Shown in pieces: positions 48,937 through 57,379 of a stretch of DNA of 57,379 nucleotides. A model generated the notes under the pieces. It was not told where the DNA came from, made no database searches, and saw only the letters and a program-made list of their open reading frames with translations. The stretch is taken from assembly GCA_902802945.1 (NCBI GenBank), contig CADCOC010000027.1, forward strand, positions 1 through 57,379, written 5' to 3'. How positions within the stretch are numbered: the stretch's first letter is position 1; each line of letters starts with the position of its first letter. A program made the position numbers and the translations under genes. The stretch is from an uncultured bacterium. Lineage in GTDB: Bacteria > Verrucomicrobiota > Kiritimatiellia > RFP12 > UBA1067.

Positions 48937-50445
48937 TCATTTCACGTCATCGCTATCTTCGCCAAATGATTCGGGAATTGACACCATGAAGACTTCCGCC
49001 GATCCGTCTTCATCTTCAAGGGTCAGGAGCGGTCCGCCGTAACAGGCATCCCACCTTACCTCGCAGCTGTAGACATGGTCGCAGAAATACTCGAAGAATT
49101 CCACAAGCCGCACGCGCAGCATCTCCATCAGCTGGCTGTAGCGTCCCAGCCTCACGGAGGGACAACTTATCACCCTCTCGCCCCTGTCATTTTGCGTCTG
49201 CAAAAGTGCGATCTTGAAATCGTCGTTCGCTGCATCGTACCTCATGGAACAGTGACGCTCCACATACGGGCGCACAAAACTTTCAATTATGAAATCAGCG
49301 TCCTGTTCTGCCGTTTCACCTTCTTTCGGCTCGTATGTCATCGTCCACTTGGGCCTGCCGCCAAATGCGCCCGGAGTGTCATCCTCCTTCGCCGTCACGC
49401 CCTCTGGCAACACACCGTCATCAACCACCGCCTCGCCGTCGCTCTCGTCATCATATTCAACATCATCGACAATGGCCTCTAGGTCTTCGCGTAACTTGGA
49501 CATTCCAATCTCGTTACGGCCCTTGATCAGTTCAAGCATCTCCGCCGGTTTGCGTTTCTCATCGGAAATCAACACCTCTATCGCATCTACGGCTGTGTTC
49601 GGATAGCGCGCAAACGGATCGCGCCCAGCCTTCAGATCTTCATCAAACCATTTGGCCGGCGGATAACTTCCAATCCAGAAATAGGGCCAGTCACCGTCAT
49701 GTGCCGCAAAAGGAAAAGCCTTCTCCCGAATAGTGTCTGCATAGTGATCGGCGATAGGTCCATACGGTCCAAAACCCGCGATTTCAAACGAGGCGAGCGC
49801 CTGCGTCGTTTCTCCGAGATTCGCTAAGGCCGTTCCCTTGAAGAATGCAACAATCTCGTCATCGTCCATCCTCGACGCGACGGCATAATCGACAATCTCT
49901 CGATGCCGCCGAAAAATTGCGAGAGACCTGCACACCTGCAACACGACATCGCGGCCTAAGGGCAGCTTGTCACGCAGTGCTCGGCGGATCCATTCGAAAG
50001 CTTCGCTGTCGCGCCCGAGCACATGCGAGTATATCGCCAAGCATGCGGCACCGAACGTGTTGCGCTCGGGATAGGCGTCAACACCATTTTTCTGGAGGTC
50101 GTAGGCCGCCTCGACGTCTCCCATCTCCCATGCACACATCGCCTCGTTGTTCCATGCTGTCCACATCTTGGGGTCAAGGGTACGTGCCTTGCAGAACAAC
50201 TGCCGTGCCGTCTTGTTCTGCCCCGCCTTAAACGCGGTCATCCCGTCGTTGCAGGCCTCATCCGCCTCTGCGATGTCCGTCCTGTGGTACACGCCCGCCG
50301 CAGTGCAGCGTACTGTCTGCACAATTTCGGCGTTCGTCATGTCGGGGGCGATGCTGTCGCGACACTTCGGCCAGCAGCAGAACTTGAACTTGCTGCCGCT
50401 GCCGCACGGACACGGTCCGTAGAGCATATCACTGCTGATATTCAT
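48937..50445 (-). CDS. SEC-C motif and TPR-like repeat protein
   Basis: 502 residues. The N-terminal zinc motif GPCPCGSGSKFKFCCW is a SEC-C domain. It is followed by TPR-like helical pairs (ACNDGMTAFKAGQNKTARQL, WTAWNNEAMCAWEMGDVEAA, LGRDSEAFEWIRRAL). The C-terminal 130 residues form an acidic hinge and an unrecognised domain. SEC-C proteins often bind metal and partner proteins. The ATG at 50445 overlaps the stop of the upstream ASCH-RadC gene as ATGA, so it is the last gene of a three-gene unit. Confidence 0.83.
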   Translation of the reverse strand: MNISSDMLYGPCPCGSGSKFKFCCWPKCRDSIAPDMTNAEIVQTVRCTAAGVYHRTDIAEADEACNDGMTAFKAGQNKTARQLFCKARTLDPKMWTAWNNEAMCAWEMGDVEAAYDLQKNGVDAYPERNTFGAACLAIYSHVLGRDSEAFEWIRRALRDKLPLGRDVVLQVCRSLAIFRRHREIVDYAVASRMDDDEIVAFFKGTALANLGETTQALASFEIAGFGPYGPIADHYADTIREKAFPFAAHDGDWPYFWIGSYPPAKWFDEDLKAGRDPFARYPNTAVDAIEVLISDEKRKPAEMLELIKGRNEIGMSKLREDLEAIVDDVEYDDESDGEAVVDDGVLPEGVTAKEDDTPGAFGGRPKWTMTYEPKEGETAEQDADFIIESFVRPYVERHCSMRYDAANDDFKIALLQTQNDRGERVISCPSVRLGRYSQLMEMLRVRLVEFFEYFCDHVYSCEVRWDACYGGPLLTLEDEDGSAEVFMVSIPESFGEDSDDVK

Positions 50446-51350
50446 GTAGGGAACTCCTTTGTCGTGTTGACGATTGCAAACTTGGAACCCGATCCAAGTA
50501 TCAAATGGTCGAGAAGCGAGACGCCGAGCAGATTGCCTGCCTCGCGGAGCTTCGCCGTCATGGTGATGTCCGCCAAACTCGGCGTCAGGTCGCCAGACGG
50601 ATGGTTGTGCGCGACGACGATGGAACGCGCACCCGCCTTGAGCGCTTCGCGGAACACCTCGCCGAGATCAACCGCCGCCGTACCAGTCTGAGCGCCAAGT
50701 GAAACAAGCACCGGTGCCGAGAGCGCACGACCGGCATCGTCGAGCGGCAACATGAAGAATCCTTCGCGCGCACCCGCGATCGGAACCGCCGCGTGAAAAA
50801 GTCGCGCCGCATCCTCCGCCGTCGCAACCTGTTCGCCTACGCATCGTGCAAGAGCGTCCGCCGCCGTCACCTGCACGGCAAGAGGGTCTGGCATCTGCCA
50901 CATCCCCACATTGCCCCTGCACGGAATCGGCTGGTCAAAACACGCCACCTCAGATAAATCCCACCAATACGCATATCCCTCGTCCCACTGGTAGGGCGCG
51001 ATCACCGAGCGCGCCGTATTGTCCCCCTCCAACCGCAAATCATTTCTCCCCCGCGCCTCATAATCGCACGCCCCCACGATCTTCCCCGGCCACTCCTTCA
51101 CGTCGCCCCATGCCGGGATCCGCTCAAAATCCTCCTCCGGCAACGCATGCGCCGCCCACTGCAAGAAATTACCGTACTCCTCCTTGCAGAACGACTTCGA
51201 GCAACTGACCGCACACCTCCCCTTCGCGGGCACGGGCATCGCGCTGCGGTTCTCAACGTGCTTGATTCCAAGCATGATGAGAACCGCATACGGCCCGATG
51301 CATGTAAAGGCGGAGGTGATCATTTTGCAGTTGTCACATGTCGTTGTCAT
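50442..51350 (-). CDS. ASCH-RadC fusion protein
   Basis: 302 residues. The N-terminal half fits an ASCH (RNA/nucleotide-binding PUA-like) fold: GPYAVLIMLGIKHVENRSAM, VPAKGRCAVSCSKSFCKEEY. The C-terminal half is a RadC/JAMM-like domain: VAHNHPSGDLTPSLADITM holds the HxH...D metal ligands. RadC-like proteins appear in mobile elements and phage defence, and ASCH in RNA-related roles. The fusion suggests a nucleic-acid-linked metalloenzyme. ATG 51350 overlaps the upstream stop (ATGA), and the SEC-C gene follows in the same way. Confidence 0.82.
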   Translation of the reverse strand: MTTTCDNCKMITSAFTCIGPYAVLIMLGIKHVENRSAMPVPAKGRCAVSCSKSFCKEEYGNFLQWAAHALPEEDFERIPAWGDVKEWPGKIVGACDYEARGRNDLRLEGDNTARSVIAPYQWDEGYAYWWDLSEVACFDQPIPCRGNVGMWQMPDPLAVQVTAADALARCVGEQVATAEDAARLFHAAVPIAGAREGFFMLPLDDAGRALSAPVLVSLGAQTGTAAVDLGEVFREALKAGARSIVVAHNHPSGDLTPSLADITMTAKLREAGNLLGVSLLDHLILGSGSKFAIVNTTKEFPT

Positions 51351-52330
51351 CGAAACGACAGCTTCAGCATATCGGCCACCCCCGCATGAAGAAGTGCCCG
51401 TATCGTAACTGCGGCAAAACTGGCGGATTGTCCCCTGGTAAGGACAATCGGATGTTCTCGCGGAATTTTGAGCTCGTCAAGCACCTCGTCAAGCATATCA
51501 TCAATCGTCCCTTCCGTGAGAGCCTCGCGTGGAATAGGGACTCCGAACCCCGTGTGCATGAAGCAATTGCCGACTGGCACGAAACCGCCCGTTATCACAC
51601 CATCCAGCAAAAGGGGGAACTTGCTCATATTCCGCTCGAAGAGGAAGAACTTCTCATCCGTCAGCATGTCGCGGCATTTCATTCCGCATCCAGGCACCAG
51701 TTCGTCAATCCTCGCCCACGAGTAGCGCAAGCGGCTCAGCCTCTTCATTGAGGCGTCGTAATCGGGGTTCTTGCCGGGTATGGTTTCCCTGATCGCCCGG
51801 TCAACTGGGACAAAGCCACAGGAATCGTCGTACATGCAGGCGAAGTCGGCGATGGCGAAACTCTCGTTTTCGGAGAACGCAGTCCGTCTCTGCCAGTCAA
51901 GTCCGATACGCGCGGCGGCGGCGGCATATTGACTCCGGGGCACAATCGGCTGCACGCAGTCCGTCATGAATTTGTCGAGCTGGCGCCGCGCGTTGCGGTA
52001 TTCCTGTACCTTCGCCTCGCGCTTGGCCTTGCTCTTACACCATGAGAAATCCGTCGTGTCCGAAGCATCGGAGCGATTCTCCTCGCTCTGCAGGAAGCTA
52101 AGCCGGGCGATGGCCGCCTTGGCCGCCCGGCGGAACTTGTTCGTCTTGAACGGCCCGACGCCACGCTCATGACATTCGAGCATATACTGCCAGGCTTCAA
52201 GGCAGTCGGCGTTCTCGGCAAGCTCCCTGACGATCCCTGCACCTTCCGCAATCTGCTTTGAAGACGCCGCCTCGCCATCTATCAGACGACGCGCGTACTC
52301 GAGTTGTTCCTTGGTTTTTTCGTCTTGCAT
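51347..52330 (-). CDS. hypothetical protein at head of ASCH-RadC operon
   Basis: 327 residues starting MQDEKTKEQLEYARRLID. The N-terminal 120 residues are helical and charged (SEL1/TPR-like, with ALEAWQYMLECHERGVGPF-type spacing, here EAWQYMLECHERGVG). The C-terminal half has small beta segments and CGFVPVDRAIRE. I do not recognise a named family. Its stop overlaps the ASCH-RadC start (ATGA), and it starts 13 bases after the gene with in-frame repeats. No signal or membrane segment. Confidence 0.72.
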   Translation of the reverse strand: MQDEKTKEQLEYARRLIDGEAASSKQIAEGAGIVRELAENADCLEAWQYMLECHERGVGPFKTNKFRRAAKAAIARLSFLQSEENRSDASDTTDFSWCKSKAKREAKVQEYRNARRQLDKFMTDCVQPIVPRSQYAAAAARIGLDWQRRTAFSENESFAIADFACMYDDSCGFVPVDRAIRETIPGKNPDYDASMKRLSRLRYSWARIDELVPGCGMKCRDMLTDEKFFLFERNMSKFPLLLDGVITGGFVPVGNCFMHTGFGVPIPREALTEGTIDDMLDEVLDELKIPREHPIVLTRGQSASFAAVTIRALLHAGVADMLKLSFR

Positions 52331-52343
52331 AGATTTTTCCTTT

Positions 52344-52934
52344 TCAATTTACAAAGATCTCGTGCCCGCGCGCCGCCCCTTCGCGGGCGGCGAATTCGCC
52401 GTCGGCCTTGAACTGCTCGACGGCCTTCTTCACCTTCGCCGAACGTCCGCCGAAGTCCGCCGTGCGCGCGATCACGAACGGGTCGTCAAGGCGAGGGCCG
52501 TAGTCAAGGTATTTTGTCTTGAAAACGTAGTAGCGGGAGCCATGCGGCGCGGCCGGAGTCCGCGCCCTACCATTCTTTGCGGCTAAAACATTCCCGTCGG
52601 GATAACCATATTCGCTGATCAGCTCCTCACGGGTCTTGATGCCGATGAATTCCGCCTCAAACACATGCCGTGTACCCTTTACATCCGCGTAGAGCCAAAG
52701 TTCCTTGATGGACGCGAACGACTTTTCATCGAACTCGTCCCCGTCCTTCACGGGGTAGTTGTAGATGCCGTGCCGCTTGATCCAGGCGAGTTGCTTCGCC
52801 TTGTACGTGCCGACAAGGACGGCGGAGGCGGTCGCGTAGGAGCGCGGCCCTCCCGCTGGTGGCGGCGCGACCGGAGTCCGCGCCCTACCAGATGTGACCT
52901 TATGCGGTTTTCTCTTCAAAAGTCTCTGTGCCAT
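52344..52934 (-). CDS. hypothetical protein with two in-frame palindromic elements
   Basis: 196 residues starting MAQRLLKRKPHKV. Two repeats encode GRARTPVAPPPAGG (from residue 16) and GRARTPAAPHGS (about residue 122), both in the same frame and inserted in loops. Removing them leaves a compact protein with VLVGTYKAKQLAWIKRHGIY, ELWLYADVKGTRHVFEAEF and SRYYVFKTKYLDYG, which may bind nucleic acid or nucleotides, but no family is certain. ATG 52934 has no strong ribosome site. It lies 13 bases from the next gene, so it may head the ASCH-RadC operon. Confidence 0.65.
   Translation of the reverse strand: MAQRLLKRKPHKVTSGRARTPVAPPPAGGPRSYATASAVLVGTYKAKQLAWIKRHGIYNYPVKDGDEFDEKSFASIKELWLYADVKGTRHVFEAEFIGIKTREELISEYGYPDGNVLAAKNGRARTPAAPHGSRYYVFKTKYLDYGPRLDDPFVIARTADFGGRSAKVKKAVEQFKADGEFAAREGAARGHEIFVN
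52546..52571 (-). repeat. in-frame palindromic element, GRARTP type (copy 1)
   Basis: 26 bases GGCGCGGCCGGAGTCCGCGC then CCTACC on the plus strand; arms GGCGCGG and CCGCGCC. Read on the minus strand as GRARTPAAP inside the 196-aa gene. One base differs from the copy at 52864-52889. Confidence 0.85.
52842..52855. repeat. 14-base module shared with RNA polymerase repeats
   Basis: GCGCGGCCCTCCCG is identical to 42397-42410 inside the RNA polymerase gene. It lies directly beside the GRARTP-type copy 2, showing that the two in-frame element families are mosaics of common parts. Confidence 0.7.
52864..52889 (-). repeat. in-frame palindromic element, GRARTP type (copy 2)
   Basis: 26 bases GGCGCGACCGGAGTCCGCGC then CCTACC; read in frame on the minus strand as GRARTPVAP near the N-terminus of the 196-aa protein. 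Same frame as copy 1, so both copies give the same peptide apart from Val for Ala. Confidence 0.85.
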
Positions 52935-53064
52935 AAATCGTTCATTCTCACTTTCAAGTGCCGCCGCATATTATATCAAAAATGCGCTCCCTTGCTCCAC
53001 TGCGGAAGACGTCGAATAAAAGTTCACACTTCATTCGTTCTACGTTCATTGCAACGGCGCGAGG

Positions 53065-53658
53065 CTACCGCCTATCAGAAAATACCGCCTCCGTGAGGAC
53101 ATGCAGGAACCGGTCATTCGGACGCGGCGCGCCGGGCGCAACCTCAAGCCGCCACGCCGCAAATGCGACGTGGCGAGATTGTCGCAGAACCCGTCGCCGA
53201 ACGACGCATGGCCGGAATACCAGAGGAGGCTCGGCACGCCGTAGAATCCGCTCTCGATGCCGCCCAAGTCGCGGCGGATGATTGCGGGCTTGCCCTTCCC
53301 CGGCTGGATGTCCTCAACGTGCTGCACGAGTGGGACGATGATTGCCTTGCGTTCGTCGGGGGTGAGCCCCTCCCATATCCAGTCGTAGGCGCATAGCGCG
53401 AGGATGCGCGAGGTGGAGTACCAGTTGACGGCGCGATGGTTGGCGTACGCGGCATGGTACGCGGCCACACTGGACTCCAACATCTTGCGCGCGCGCTGGT
53501 CCTTCGGCACGCGCCTTCACCTGCGGCCACGTCTCCGCGTTGAAAAACATCCGCGGATGGTCCCTGCGAATGGACGCCATCCAGGCGTCATCCTGTCCCG
53601 CGCCCATGCACACCATGGACGCCACCGTAAGTGCCGCACTTGCTATCAGTATTCTCAT
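53065..53658 (-). pseudogene. broken heparinase/polysaccharide-lyase-like secreted gene
   Basis: Signal peptide MRILIASAALTVASMVC from ATG 53658, then HPRMFFNAETWPQVKARA. A one-base shift near 53515 joins to VPKDQRARKMLESSVAAYHA and ILALCAYDWIWEGLTPDERK, which resemble the N-terminal alpha domain of heparinase II/III-like enzymes. A second shift near 53165 gives AFAAWRLEVAPGAP and a stop at 53065-53067. Two frameshifts and a missing catalytic C-terminus mark it as decayed. Bases 52935-53064 hold no gene. Confidence 0.7.
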
Positions 53659-53776
53659 GTTCTTTGCCTCACTCTCCGTACAAGGGCACATTGCCCCGGG
53701 CGACATGATTTTACTCTATTGCGCGTTTTCCCGTCAAGGGACGGTGTGAATTTTGAAATGCTCCGAAAATCGTACC

Positions 53777-53852
53777 GCCGCCTGGAAGGCGGCTTTCCCA
53801 GTTAGACACACTGACTGGGGAAGCCGCCATCTTGGCGGCGGAATAACTGGGA
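53777..53852. repeat. nested GCCGCC palindromes between pseudogene and large surface gene
   Basis: GCCGCC/GGCGGC (53777-53793), then GGCGGCTTTCCCAGT (53788-53802) pairing with ACTGGGGAAGCCGCC (53814-53828) with one mismatch, then CCGCCATCTTGGCGG. These are alternative overlapping hairpins, about 35 bases past the stop of the large minus-strand gene (53885). It may end transcription or be a dispersed palindromic repeat. 53659-53884 holds nothing else. Confidence 0.6.
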
Positions 53853-53884
53853 ATGCGGTGTTTTACACCAGCCGGTCGTGCGGC

Positions 53885-56800
53885 CTACCTCATGTAGATG
53901 ACGCTTCCCTGCTTCAACGTGCGGTACGGCTCGGAGACGAGCAGCGGAACCAGCGTATCCCCGTCCTTCGAAAGGATGAAGCGCATCGTCTTGTACCTGT
54001 TGCCATCGCCGAGCGGATCGCCAAGCGTGTAGGTGCCGGTCGTGCTGTTCGCCGCGACAGAGGCAATATTGGTGCAGAAACTCCATGCGCTTGGATCGGC
54101 GAACTCACCCGGGGCGGCACTAATCGGCTCTGTTGAATACGCGACCCACAGCTTTGTGGCGACGCTGGACGCAGACCATTCCAAGGTCACGTTCTCATTC
54201 GGTCTCGCCCAGTCGCGCTCGGTAATCTCAACCGTGCCCACCATCCTGACGCTCGACACCGCCGTCTGCACCATCTCGAAGGTGAGCGGTGAATAGCCCG
54301 TCCTCGAACCGCCCGTGAACGACGTATTTGCAGCGCCCACGTTGTGCAGTACCTTTGCCGTATTTATATCGTACAGGCAATATTCGCCACTCTTTACGAC
54401 GGGGATGTACTCGTGTATTACCATGCCCGACGAGTTCATCCACTTCATGTAGTAGAGTTTCACCATCGACGGCGTGCTGCTGCCGTTCGCCCAGATCTTC
54501 AACGAGGAATTCGGCCCGTAGAAGGTGTTGTTGTAGGTGTTCCAGGTGCTTGTCACGGTCGCGCTGCCATCTGTATACTCATGGTAGATGTTGTTTCCGG
54601 TCTTGTCGTCGATCGTGAAGAACTTGTCGACATCGCCTTGATAGACAATCTTCACGACATGATCGGCAAACCTGTCAAATCCTGTCACGATGTTGTTGCT
54701 GCCTTTCGCCGCGAAGCGAATAGTACCAGCACGGACGTTGGACATCCATCCGTCCCGATTGACTGCCGCATGCATTGTTTTCTGCCATCCGCTGCCGGCG
54801 GCAAAGATTGTCCTGTAGTCAGCGTCACTGTAAACCTGATTGTCCATGTTGAACTTGAACTCGGCCTTGTCAGTGCTAGCCGGGGTATAGCCCGTATTGA
54901 TGTATGCGCCGCTAACCTCCGGCTGGAGCCACTCGACCTCCTCGTCGTAGGGCGCGACCGCGCGGTCGCCGAGGAAGAAGCGGTAGTACGTGCCGGAGAC
55001 CAATGCCTCCGGGGGCAGCGTGTAAGTGCCGGACAAATCACCCACCGCGACGGAACCGATGACCTTGCGGTTGGCGCGCGGCCACGATCCGATGTTTTCG
55101 CCGTAGTCATGGTCGCCCCACGCGATCACGAGATCCTGCGCCGCGGCCGCTTCACCGCCGAATGCGAGCGTCGCCGTACCCGTCGTGGGGTGCGTGGGAT
55201 TATCGCGATTGAACGCGGTCAACGTGATCGTGCGCGTTTCGGCTTTTGTGAAGGAGGCGTTTGCCGTTGCGGTGCGCTCTTGTCTGGAAGTGCCAAAGAT
55301 GCCCACAATCTCGTTGACCGTCTTCACGCGCACATAGACCTTGCCCGCATTCCAAAGCGCGTCATCGTAGGGGATCGTCGCACTCCACGCACCCTCGTCG
55401 AGTGTCAGGTCGATCTTCTTGCCGTAGGACGTTGTCGCACCGTAGTCGAGCCACGCGGACGTCGTGCCAACGCCGAGCGTGACCATGCCTGTCGCCGCGA
55501 TCTGGTGCAGCGTCTCATCAACCGAAAGAACCGGCGTGGACGGCACGCTCGCCACGGTAGTTCCAGAGAATGTCTTCGAGACATTCACCGACTTGTTGTC
55601 GCCGCTTCTCGCGAAGAGGGTGATGTCAATGCCGCCTGTGGCATAGACATTCTCAACTGTGGCGACGCCATTGCTGGCAGTGGCAACCCCAGTCGCAAGG
55701 ACGTTCGTGACTGCCGTACTGCCGGTCGTGAACACGGCCACGATCTCCGCCGACGGGCCACCCGGCTGCGTGAGCGCCCAGTTGATCGTCGCCGTGGCTC
55801 CGTCCATGGTTATCGAGCAGTTCTCCTGGTCGAGAACCGTCGCGCCAAGATACTGCTGGGTATCCGACGCCCCCATCTGCCCGTCGGCGAAAGTGACAGG
55901 CCCATACGCAGTCTTCGCGCCGCCCTTGAACGACGTCCCTTCCGCGCCGGCGTTCCAGTAAAGTTTCTTACCGATCTTGTCGTACAGGCCGTATTCGCTG
56001 CCTTTCTTCACGGGAATGAAATGCGCCTGAAGCGTATTGCCCGAATTCCACTTTGAGTAGATGAAACGATAGGCGGAAGCGCCGAACTGCTTGCTGTCTG
56101 CACCCCCCTTGAATCCTGCCCAGAAACGGAGCTTTGCGGTACTGGCTACGCCGCTGAAACCATTTGCCGGATTGAGGTTGTCATGTGTTTTAGCAGTGCC
56201 GTTTATGACGAGTGCCTTCGATGCTGTCGCCCACTCGCCTTGTATTGTGTAGTCTATGGATGACGAAAATCCGGTAAAGTAGGCATATCCGCCGCGACGC
56301 GCACCAATCGTAAAAGACGAGCCTGCATTGCAGAATATCCACAGACTATTGCCACTGGCGGTTCCTGCGTCGAGTATGCTGCCGTAGTTGCAATCGCTCT
56401 CTATCGCATTGCCTGTGAAATTTGCCTTCAACTCGAACTTTGGATACTGCACCGGCGTGAAATCGGTCTTGATGTATGCGCCTGGTGCAACTGGCTGAAT
56501 CCACTCCACTTCCTCATCGTAGGGCATGGTTGCGCTGTCGCCGAGGAAGAGGCGGTAGTACGTACCGACCGTTTGAACTTCGTCAGGAAGCGTAAACGTG
56601 GCCGTCGTCGTGCCTGCCGCGACTGTGCCGAGAACGACGCTCTTGCCGGAGGGCCAGCTTGTGAGAGTCGCGCCATGGTCGGCGGTGTCCCATGCGACAA
56701 CGAGATCAAGCGCACCGTCCACGTACTCGAATCCCATGGTTATCTCGCCCGTCTCGAGATTGAATCCCGTCACGGTCATCGACGGGGCGACGCGCACAAC

Positions 56801-57379
56801 CAGGATGCTCTTCGCGTCCTCGGAAAGCATCGCCCTGTAGTACGGGAACGCCGTGACATCGGGAAGGTCGGAGTCGGTGAACACACCCTCGCCTGTCGTC
56901 GTGACAAGAGTGTTCGTCGTGCCAGCCGACGCTTGCGTCGCGGGGAGCGACGCGGCAAGTCCGCCGCCGAGCGACGTGTCGGGGACGACGAGCGTCGTGC
57001 CGATCTCGACCGTCGTGCCGCCCGTGTAGGCGAGCGAACCCGTGAAGGTCAGCTTGCCGCCGCCGACAATCTTCAGTCCTCCGTCAGCCGCTACGCCGTC
57101 AGCCTTGACGACGCCAGCGCAGACCTTGACCTTATCATCGTTGTTTGTCGTCTTGATCGTGCCGCCGTTTTCGCCGACAGCGATGGTCAGGTGTTCAGGG
57201 GTCGCACCGCCGGAGGTGCCAAGGGTGAAGCCGTCGTTCGTAAGCCCATTGATGTACAGCGTGCCGCCGTTGAAGAGAATCAGCGAGTCTGCCGTCGTGC
57301 CGACGTTGATGCGCCGGGTTGCAAGCGTGCCGCCGTTCAGGTTGAGCACGGCCCCGCCGGAAGTGGCGCTGCTGGCAAG
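53885..57379 (-). CDS. large secreted repeat protein, partial at right edge
   Basis: About 1164 residues visible, continuing past the window, so the start and any signal peptide are not seen. The N-terminal part (GGTLATRRINVGTTADSLIL, TGSLAYTGGTTVEIGTTLVV) looks like autotransporter-associated beta-strand repeats. Two copies of a module follow: DLVVAWDTADHGATLTSWP to GTYYRLFLGDSATMPYDEEV, EWIQPVAPGAYIKT, and again DLVIAWGDHDYGENIGSWP to GTYYRFFLGDRAVAPYDEEV, EWLQPEVSGAYINT, each leading into a LamG-like beta domain with an FTGG tail. The end is short (KQGSVIYMR). A surface adhesin or polymer-binding protein is likely. Confidence 0.85.
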   Translation of the reverse strand, partial: LASSATSGGAVLNLNGGTLATRRINVGTTADSLILFNGGTLYINGLTNDGFTLGTSGGATPEHLTIAVGENGGTIKTTNNDDKVKVCAGVVKADGVAADGGLKIVGGGKLTFTGSLAYTGGTTVEIGTTLVVPDTSLGGGLAASLPATQASAGTTNTLVTTTGEGVFTDSDLPDVTAFPYYRAMLSEDAKSILVVRVAPSMTVTGFNLETGEITMGFEYVDGALDLVVAWDTADHGATLTSWPSGKSVVLGTVAAGTTTATFTLPDEVQTVGTYYRLFLGDSATMPYDEEVEWIQPVAPGAYIKTDFTPVQYPKFELKANFTGNAIESDCNYGSILDAGTASGNSLWIFCNAGSSFTIGARRGGYAYFTGFSSSIDYTIQGEWATASKALVINGTAKTHDNLNPANGFSGVASTAKLRFWAGFKGGADSKQFGASAYRFIYSKWNSGNTLQAHFIPVKKGSEYGLYDKIGKKLYWNAGAEGTSFKGGAKTAYGPVTFADGQMGASDTQQYLGATVLDQENCSITMDGATATINWALTQPGGPSAEIVAVFTTGSTAVTNVLATGVATASNGVATVENVYATGGIDITLFARSGDNKSVNVSKTFSGTTVASVPSTPVLSVDETLHQIAATGMVTLGVGTTSAWLDYGATTSYGKKIDLTLDEGAWSATIPYDDALWNAGKVYVRVKTVNEIVGIFGTSRQERTATANASFTKAETRTITLTAFNRDNPTHPTTGTATLAFGGEAAAAQDLVIAWGDHDYGENIGSWPRANRKVIGSVAVGDLSGTYTLPPEALVSGTYYRFFLGDRAVAPYDEEVEWLQPEVSGAYINTGYTPASTDKAEFKFNMDNQVYSDADYRTIFAAGSGWQKTMHAAVNRDGWMSNVRAGTIRFAAKGSNNIVTGFDRFADHVVKIVYQGDVDKFFTIDDKTGNNIYHEYTDGSATVTSTWNTYNNTFYGPNSSLKIWANGSSTPSMVKLYYMKWMNSSGMVIHEYIPVVKSGEYCLYDINTAKVLHNVGAANTSFTGGSRTGYSPLTFEMVQTAVSSVRMVGTVEITERDWARPNENVTLEWSASSVATKLWVAYSTEPISAAPGEFADPSAWSFCTNIASVAANSTTGTYTLGDPLGDGNRYKTMRFILSKDGDTLVPLLVSEPYRTLKQGSVIYMR

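Noticed and set aside
54344..56056. 570-residue plus-strand open frame opposite the large surface gene
   Set aside because: Antisense shadow of a repeat-rich secreted protein; Arg-rich with no recognisable domain.

Overview
This 57.4-kb window is gene-dense and GC-rich, and almost every gene is on the minus strand. The gene content suggests a gut-type member of the PVC group, most likely Verrucomicrobiota/Kiritimatiellae. The signs are large repeat-built secreted proteins, a BspA-like leucine-rich-repeat protein whose C-terminus is typical of that group, a GH36-type secreted glycosidase, a Tat-type M14 peptidase and a heparinase-like remnant. This placement is an inference from gene content; there is no rRNA here to confirm it.

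Layout. 0.1-2.1 kb: secreted LRR protein, a small protein and an HExxH protein. 2.2-19.4 kb: one tightly packed minus-strand run of eight genes reading, in transcription order, unknown 319 aa, unknown 144 aa, GHKL-ATPase/DUF262 fusion, DUF262-DUF1524 nuclease-like protein, RecC, RecB, RecD and a dGTPase-type HD hydrolase. This looks like a RecBCD locus fused to a candidate defence module. 19.4-27.3 kb: a duplication-rich zone with two aspartyl-protease-like paralogues (one carrying an in-frame sigma-region-4-like insert), a MutT hydrolase, small paralogous genes and their broken copies, two tRNA-Leu genes and a third tRNA-Leu 3' fragment. 27.4-32.6 kb: metallophosphoesterase, ClpP, a double-AAA+ ATPase, a small acidic protein and an ECF-like sigma factor. 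33.0-34.9 kb: an RtcR-type CARF/sigma-54 activator, the only long convincing plus-strand gene.

34.9-44.6 kb holds the most unusual locus: a single polypeptide of about 1647 residues that joins RNA polymerase beta and beta' cores. It is coupled upstream to a DUF445 membrane protein and downstream to an unknown 254-aa protein, a DUF932 protein and an SF2 helicase. The fused polymerase keeps the catalytic metal site, bridge helix, trigger loop and second zinc site, but is about 1100 residues shorter than E. coli beta plus beta' combined. It also has glycine in place of the conserved asparagine just before the ADFDGD motif.

44.7-57.4 kb: GH36-like/GDPD fusion, M14 peptidase, a three-gene ATGA-coupled run (unknown, ASCH-RadC fusion, SEC-C/TPR protein), an unknown gene carrying in-frame repeats, a heparinase-like pseudogene and a giant secreted repeat protein running off the right edge.

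A second theme is short palindromic elements. Two families sit in frame inside coding sequences (the RNA polymerase and the gene at 52.3-52.9 kb), each read as the same peptide in both of its in-frame copies. A third, dual-hairpin family lies between genes. They resemble in concept the protein-coding palindromic elements of Rickettsia.
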